Positions 61,244 through 64,000 of a stretch of DNA of 64,000 nucleotides are shown here, piece by piece. Numbering within the stretch: position 1 is the first letter of the stretch; the number at the start of each line of letters is the position of its first letter. The position numbers and the translations under genes were made by a program. The DNA comes from Haematomicrobium sanguinis DSM 21259. Lineage in GTDB: Bacteria; Actinomycetota; Actinomycetes; Actinomycetales; Micrococcaceae. The stretch is taken from contig NZ_JIAG01000012.1 of NCBI RefSeq assembly GCF_000688395.1, forward strand, positions 1 through 64,000. Reading direction: 5' to 3'. The notes under the pieces were generated by a model, which saw only the letters and a program-made list of their open reading frames with translations, made no database searches and had not been told where the DNA came from.

Positions 61244-62935
61244 ATGAAGCGAATATTTCCCACAGATGTACGACGACGTGTCCCCGACTCCCGCACGCGC
61301 CTCACCGGCGCCCTTCTCGCCATATTGCTGGTGGTGCTGTGCGCATGCACGCCCGCCGCTCCGCCTTCCAGTTCGAGTGAAACCATGACTTCTAGCACTT
61401 CCACGCCCACCTCCGCTTCGCTCAGTTGGGGTCCCAGCCAGCGCAATGCCGACGAGGCGGCGCAAGCCGTCGCCGAAATGAGCACCGAGCAGAAGATCGG
61501 CCAGGTGCTGGTGCCGTTCTATTCCGGTGAGGACCCGGCTCCAGAGGTTCAAGCCATTGGCGAGCTCGGTCTGGCCGGGAGCATTGTGATGGGGGACAAC
61601 GTGCCGGTGGGCGCCAACGGGCTCCCGGATGTGGCTGCCGTCAAGGGCGTGACGGGCGCGCTCGCCGACGCGGCCGTGTCTGCCCGCACCGAGATCAACC
61701 CGGATTGGGACTGGCCGGCCATTATTTCGGTGGATCAAGAGGGCGGGATCGTGGCCCGGTTGCGTGATCCGGTGACCGAGTGGCCCGCTCCGATGAGCTA
61801 CGGTGCCGCCGGTGATACGGAGCTCACGCAGAAGGCGTATTCCACGTTGGGCTCGGAACTGAAGGCCATGGGGTTCACCATGGATCATGCCGCCAGCGTC
61901 GACACCACCATTGGCCCAGAGGATCCGACGATCGGCTCCCGCTCTTTTGGTTCCGACCCCGAGATGGTGTCCGAGCAAGGGATCGCGGCGTGGAAAGGAC
62001 TGTGGGAATCCGGGATCATCCCGGACGCAAAACACTTTCCGGGGCATGGTTCGGTCACGACCGACTCGCACCTGGGCCTGCCGGTGCAGGACGCCTCGGT
62101 GGAACAGTTGCAAGCGCGCGACTGGAAGCCGTTCCGGGCCGCCATCGACTCCGGGATTCCGGTGGTCATGATGGGGCACATTGCGGTCCCGGCTCTAGAG
62201 GATGGGGTTGCGTCCAGTGTGTCGGCGCCGAGCTATCAGGCGCTGCGCGACCTCGGTTTTGAGGGAGTGGTGATTACCGACGCGCTCAACATGGCGGCCG
62301 TGGACCAGGCGTTCCCGGACGGGCAGGCCGCGGTCAAGGCACTTGCCTCGGGGGCGGATCTTTTGCTCATGCCCACCGACGTGTACCAAGCACAGGCGGC
62401 GCTGATGGCGGCACTTGGCGACGGCACTGTCCGGATGTCGCGGTTGGATGAGGCGGCAACTCGTGTCATCACCCTCATGAAGTGGTACCAGGACACGAAC
62501 GCGCCGACCCCGGACCTCTCGACGGTCGGTTCACCGGACAATCAGGCCGTCGCGGCCGAGGTCTCGGAAAAGGCGCTCACAGTGGTGGAGGGCCCGTGTC
62601 AAGCGGAACCCGTGTCAAGCGTACGGGTTGTTGGCGGGTCACCGGCCGACCAAGAACGGGTGAGCCGGGCGCTCGCCGATGCCGGGATTGCCACTGGCGC
62701 CGGGCCCGTTGTGGCACTGAGCGCCGACGGGTCGACGCCTCCTGCGGATATTGCCGTGACGGTGGATGCCCCCTGGGCGCTTGCCACATGGCAGGCGGAC
62801 ACCAAGATCGCTCTCTTTGGTCGCGACCCGGGCGCGTATACCGCGTTGGCCAAGTACCTCGCTGGAAGTCTCGCGGCATCCGGGAAGCTGCCGGTCGCCG
62901 TCGAACCTTATGCTCTGGGGGCAAGCTGCCGGTAG
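61244..62935 (+). CDS. GH3-family glycosidase lipoprotein (NagZ-like)
   Basis: The 563-residue secreted enzyme. An N-terminal signal with probable lipobox LCAC (C35) is followed by a Ser/Thr linker. The GH3 domain includes VDQEGGIVARLR, KHFPGHGSVTTDSHLGLP (acid/base His-Asp loop of NagZ) and the nucleophile Asp in VVITDALNMAAV. A ~150-residue C-terminal domain (from VVEGPCQAEPVSSVRVV) resembles the GH3 C-terminal domain in part. Likely removes GlcNAc or related sugars from wall fragments. ATG at 61244. Confidence 0.87.
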   Translation: MKRIFPTDVRRRVPDSRTRLTGALLAILLVVLCACTPAAPPSSSSETMTSSTSTPTSASLSWGPSQRNADEAAQAVAEMSTEQKIGQVLVPFYSGEDPAPEVQAIGELGLAGSIVMGDNVPVGANGLPDVAAVKGVTGALADAAVSARTEINPDWDWPAIISVDQEGGIVARLRDPVTEWPAPMSYGAAGDTELTQKAYSTLGSELKAMGFTMDHAASVDTTIGPEDPTIGSRSFGSDPEMVSEQGIAAWKGLWESGIIPDAKHFPGHGSVTTDSHLGLPVQDASVEQLQARDWKPFRAAIDSGIPVVMMGHIAVPALEDGVASSVSAPSYQALRDLGFEGVVITDALNMAAVDQAFPDGQAAVKALASGADLLLMPTDVYQAQAALMAALGDGTVRMSRLDEAATRVITLMKWYQDTNAPTPDLSTVGSPDNQAVAAEVSEKALTVVEGPCQAEPVSSVRVVGGSPADQERVSRALADAGIATGAGPVVALSADGSTPPADIAVTVDAPWALATWQADTKIALFGRDPGAYTALAKYLAGSLAASGKLPVAVEPYALGASCR

Positions 62936-62949
62936 TTCATAATGGGGGA

Positions 62950-63768
62950 ATGCCCATTTTGAACAAAGACATGACGCTGTGCATCTCGTTGTCCGCACGG
63001 CCGAGCAACAACGGCACGCGGTTTCACAATTATTTGTACGATGCGCTGGGCTTGAATTATGTCTATAAGGCGTTTGCGCCGACGGACCTGGGGCAGGCGA
63101 TCGCCGGGGTGCGCGGGCTCGGGATTCGCGGCTGCGCGGTGTCGATGCCGTACAAAGAAGATGTCATTGCGCTGGTGGATGAGATGGATGCCTCGGCGCT
63201 CGCCATCGATTCGGTCAACACGGTGGTCAACACCGATGGTGTGTTGCGTGCATACAACACGGACTATGTCGCCGTGGAGCGGTTGCTGCGCGAGAACGCG
63301 GTGCCGGCGTCGTCGCGGGTGCTTGTACAGGGGGCCGGCGGGATGGCGAAGGCCGTGGTGGCGGCGCTGCGGAACAACGGCTTTGACGCGGTGACGGTGC
63401 TCGCGCGCAACGCGGGCCGGGGTGCGGCGCTGGCGGAGAAGTACGGGTTTGAGCATGTGACGAGCGTGCCGGAAGGTGCCACGTATGACGTGCTGATAAA
63501 CGTCACGCCGCTCGGTATGGCTGGGGATGCGGCGGACGTGGTGGCGTTTGACGACTCGCTCATTGCGGGGGCCGCCGTGGTGTTTGATGTGGTCGCGATG
63601 CCGGCGCGGACGCCGCTGATTCGGCGGGCGCGCGAGCTTGGCAAGACGGTCATCACCGGGGACCAGGTGGCGGCAATACAGGCCGAAGAGCAGTTTGTGC
63701 TCTACACCGGGGTGCGGCCCGCTCGGGAGCTGGTGGCGGAGGCCGCGGCGTTTTCCCGCGCGCAGTGA
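62950..63768 (+). CDS. Shikimate 5-dehydrogenase-like protein
   Basis: The 272 residues have the AroE fold. The substrate Lys is in VSMPYKEDVIAL and the Asp in YNTDYVAVERLL. The nucleotide motif is VQGAGGMAKAVVAALRN, with INVTPLGMAG later. It starts MPILNKDMTLCISLSARPSN, where AroE usually has a GxPixHS loop. SLSARPSNNGTRFHNYL departs from that, so it may act on quinate or a related compound (YdiB/AroE-like paralogue). Start ATG 62950; GGGGGA lies just upstream. It lies 14 bp after the GH3 gene. Confidence 0.82.
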   Translation: MPILNKDMTLCISLSARPSNNGTRFHNYLYDALGLNYVYKAFAPTDLGQAIAGVRGLGIRGCAVSMPYKEDVIALVDEMDASALAIDSVNTVVNTDGVLRAYNTDYVAVERLLRENAVPASSRVLVQGAGGMAKAVVAALRNNGFDAVTVLARNAGRGAALAEKYGFEHVTSVPEGATYDVLINVTPLGMAGDAADVVAFDDSLIAGAAVVFDVVAMPARTPLIRRARELGKTVITGDQVAAIQAEEQFVLYTGVRPARELVAEAAAFSRAQ

Positions 63769-63796
63769 TTTTTCTGTGGCAGTTTTGCGGGGAGTG

Positions 63797-63822
63797 CTGC
63801 CACATAATCGATTATGTGGCAG
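63797..63822. repeat. 26-bp perfect palindrome with competing arm
   Basis: CTGCCACATAATC followed by its exact reverse complement. An upstream TGTGGCAG (63775-63782) can also pair with the left half, so two alternative hairpins are possible. It sits between the AroE-like gene and a convergent gene. Confidence 0.75.
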
Positions 63823-63839
63823 CAGTGGCCCGGAAAGTG

Positions 63840-64000
63840 TCACGGAAACTTTCCACCGTGGATGCGTTTCAGTGCCGCCTCGACTAGTGCGATGAACTCT
63901 TGCGGGCGGTGAACCACCTGATCATAGGTGACCCGTAGCGTGGGAACCCCGTGGAGCACGGACATGTTGTTGCGACGCCGATCCTCTTGGTACCCCTGGG
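63840..64000 (-). CDS. DUF559-like (Vsr-fold) protein, C-terminal end
   Basis: Leftward frame entering from beyond the window and ending at the TGA at 63840. The 52 visible residues include QEDRRRNNMSVLHGVPTLR and VTYDQVVHRPQEFI. The pattern D-RRxN-L-G-LRVTxDxV is that of the C-terminus of DUF559/Vsr-type endonuclease-fold proteins common in actinobacteria. It is too short to confirm. No catalytic residue assignment is attempted. Confidence 0.55.
   Translation of the reverse strand, partial: QGYQEDRRRNNMSVLHGVPTLRVTYDQVVHRPQEFIALVEAALKRIHGGKFP

Noticed and set aside
1-64000. CRISPR arrays, tRNA and rRNA genes
   Set aside because: No regularly spaced repeats, no cloverleaf-like sequence with a GGTTCRANNCC arm in gaps, and no rRNA segments were seen.

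Overview
The window comes from a high-G+C Gram-positive bacterium (Actinomycetota). Pointers are the gene order of the spc/alpha ribosomal operons, frequent GTG/TTG starts, a short-LID adenylate kinase, a bifunctional Nnr, a GlgX, an Alr-TsaE fusion and a RimI-TsaD fusion. A member of Actinomycetales or a near relative (Actinomycetaceae-like) is plausible, but the sequence alone does not settle the family.

Layout. 1-460: right end of an IS481-type insertion sequence and small repeats. 461-3398: nicotinamidase and a large-subunit catalase, divergent. 3399-4135: gene-free repeat-rich gap ending in a ribosomal promoter and leader. 4136-11370: rplN-rplX-rplE-rpsH-rplF-rplR-rpsE-rpmD-rplO, then secY-adk and map. 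There is no S10 operon upstream and no rpsN/rpsZ between rplE and rpsH. 11466-14734: sugar ABC importer (permeases and binding lipoprotein) with an upstream site matching the GlxR/CRP consensus. 15145-19981: a small orphan protein, then infA-rpmJ, rpsM-rpsK, rpoA-rplQ-truA, without rpsD. 19991-26244: envelope-sensing block (secreted protein, OmpR/HK two-component pair, PepSY protein, MacAB-like ABC transporter). 26707-29184: rplM-rpsI and glmM. 29227-31422: epimerase-like protein with divergent TetR repressor, and mscL. 31516-38814: coaA, glmS, acpS, nnr, glgX. 38843-42789: aldo/keto reductase, DinB-like protein, paired SMR subunits, DUF885 protein. 43001-49337: IclR-controlled L-idonate/gluconate-type catabolic cluster. 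49367-53110: DoxX, and TetR plus MMPL exporter. 53130-57202: alr-tsaE, tsaB, rimI-tsaD. 57554-59949: Asp23-CsbD-sigma factor envelope-stress cluster. 60004-63768: YbdK-type carboxylate-amine ligase, GH3 glycosidase lipoprotein, AroE-like dehydrogenase. 63840-64000: end of a DUF559-like protein.

The genes mostly serve translation, cell-wall precursor supply (GlmS, GlmM, Alr), tRNA t6A synthesis (TsaB/D/E), envelope surveillance and sugar/sugar-acid uptake.

The most unusual signal is non-coding. The gene junctions carry many long, near-perfect hairpins, several of them repeated families. Two 69-bp copies 22 kb apart differ by paired compensatory changes in both arms. Another family has two copies in opposite orientation, one of which encodes the C-terminus and stop codon of TsaD. 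A 9-base motif, ACGACGGCG, occurs 17 times by my count on both strands and forms an 18-base mini-hairpin unit. I know of no described element with these features. All counts and alignments here were made by eye.
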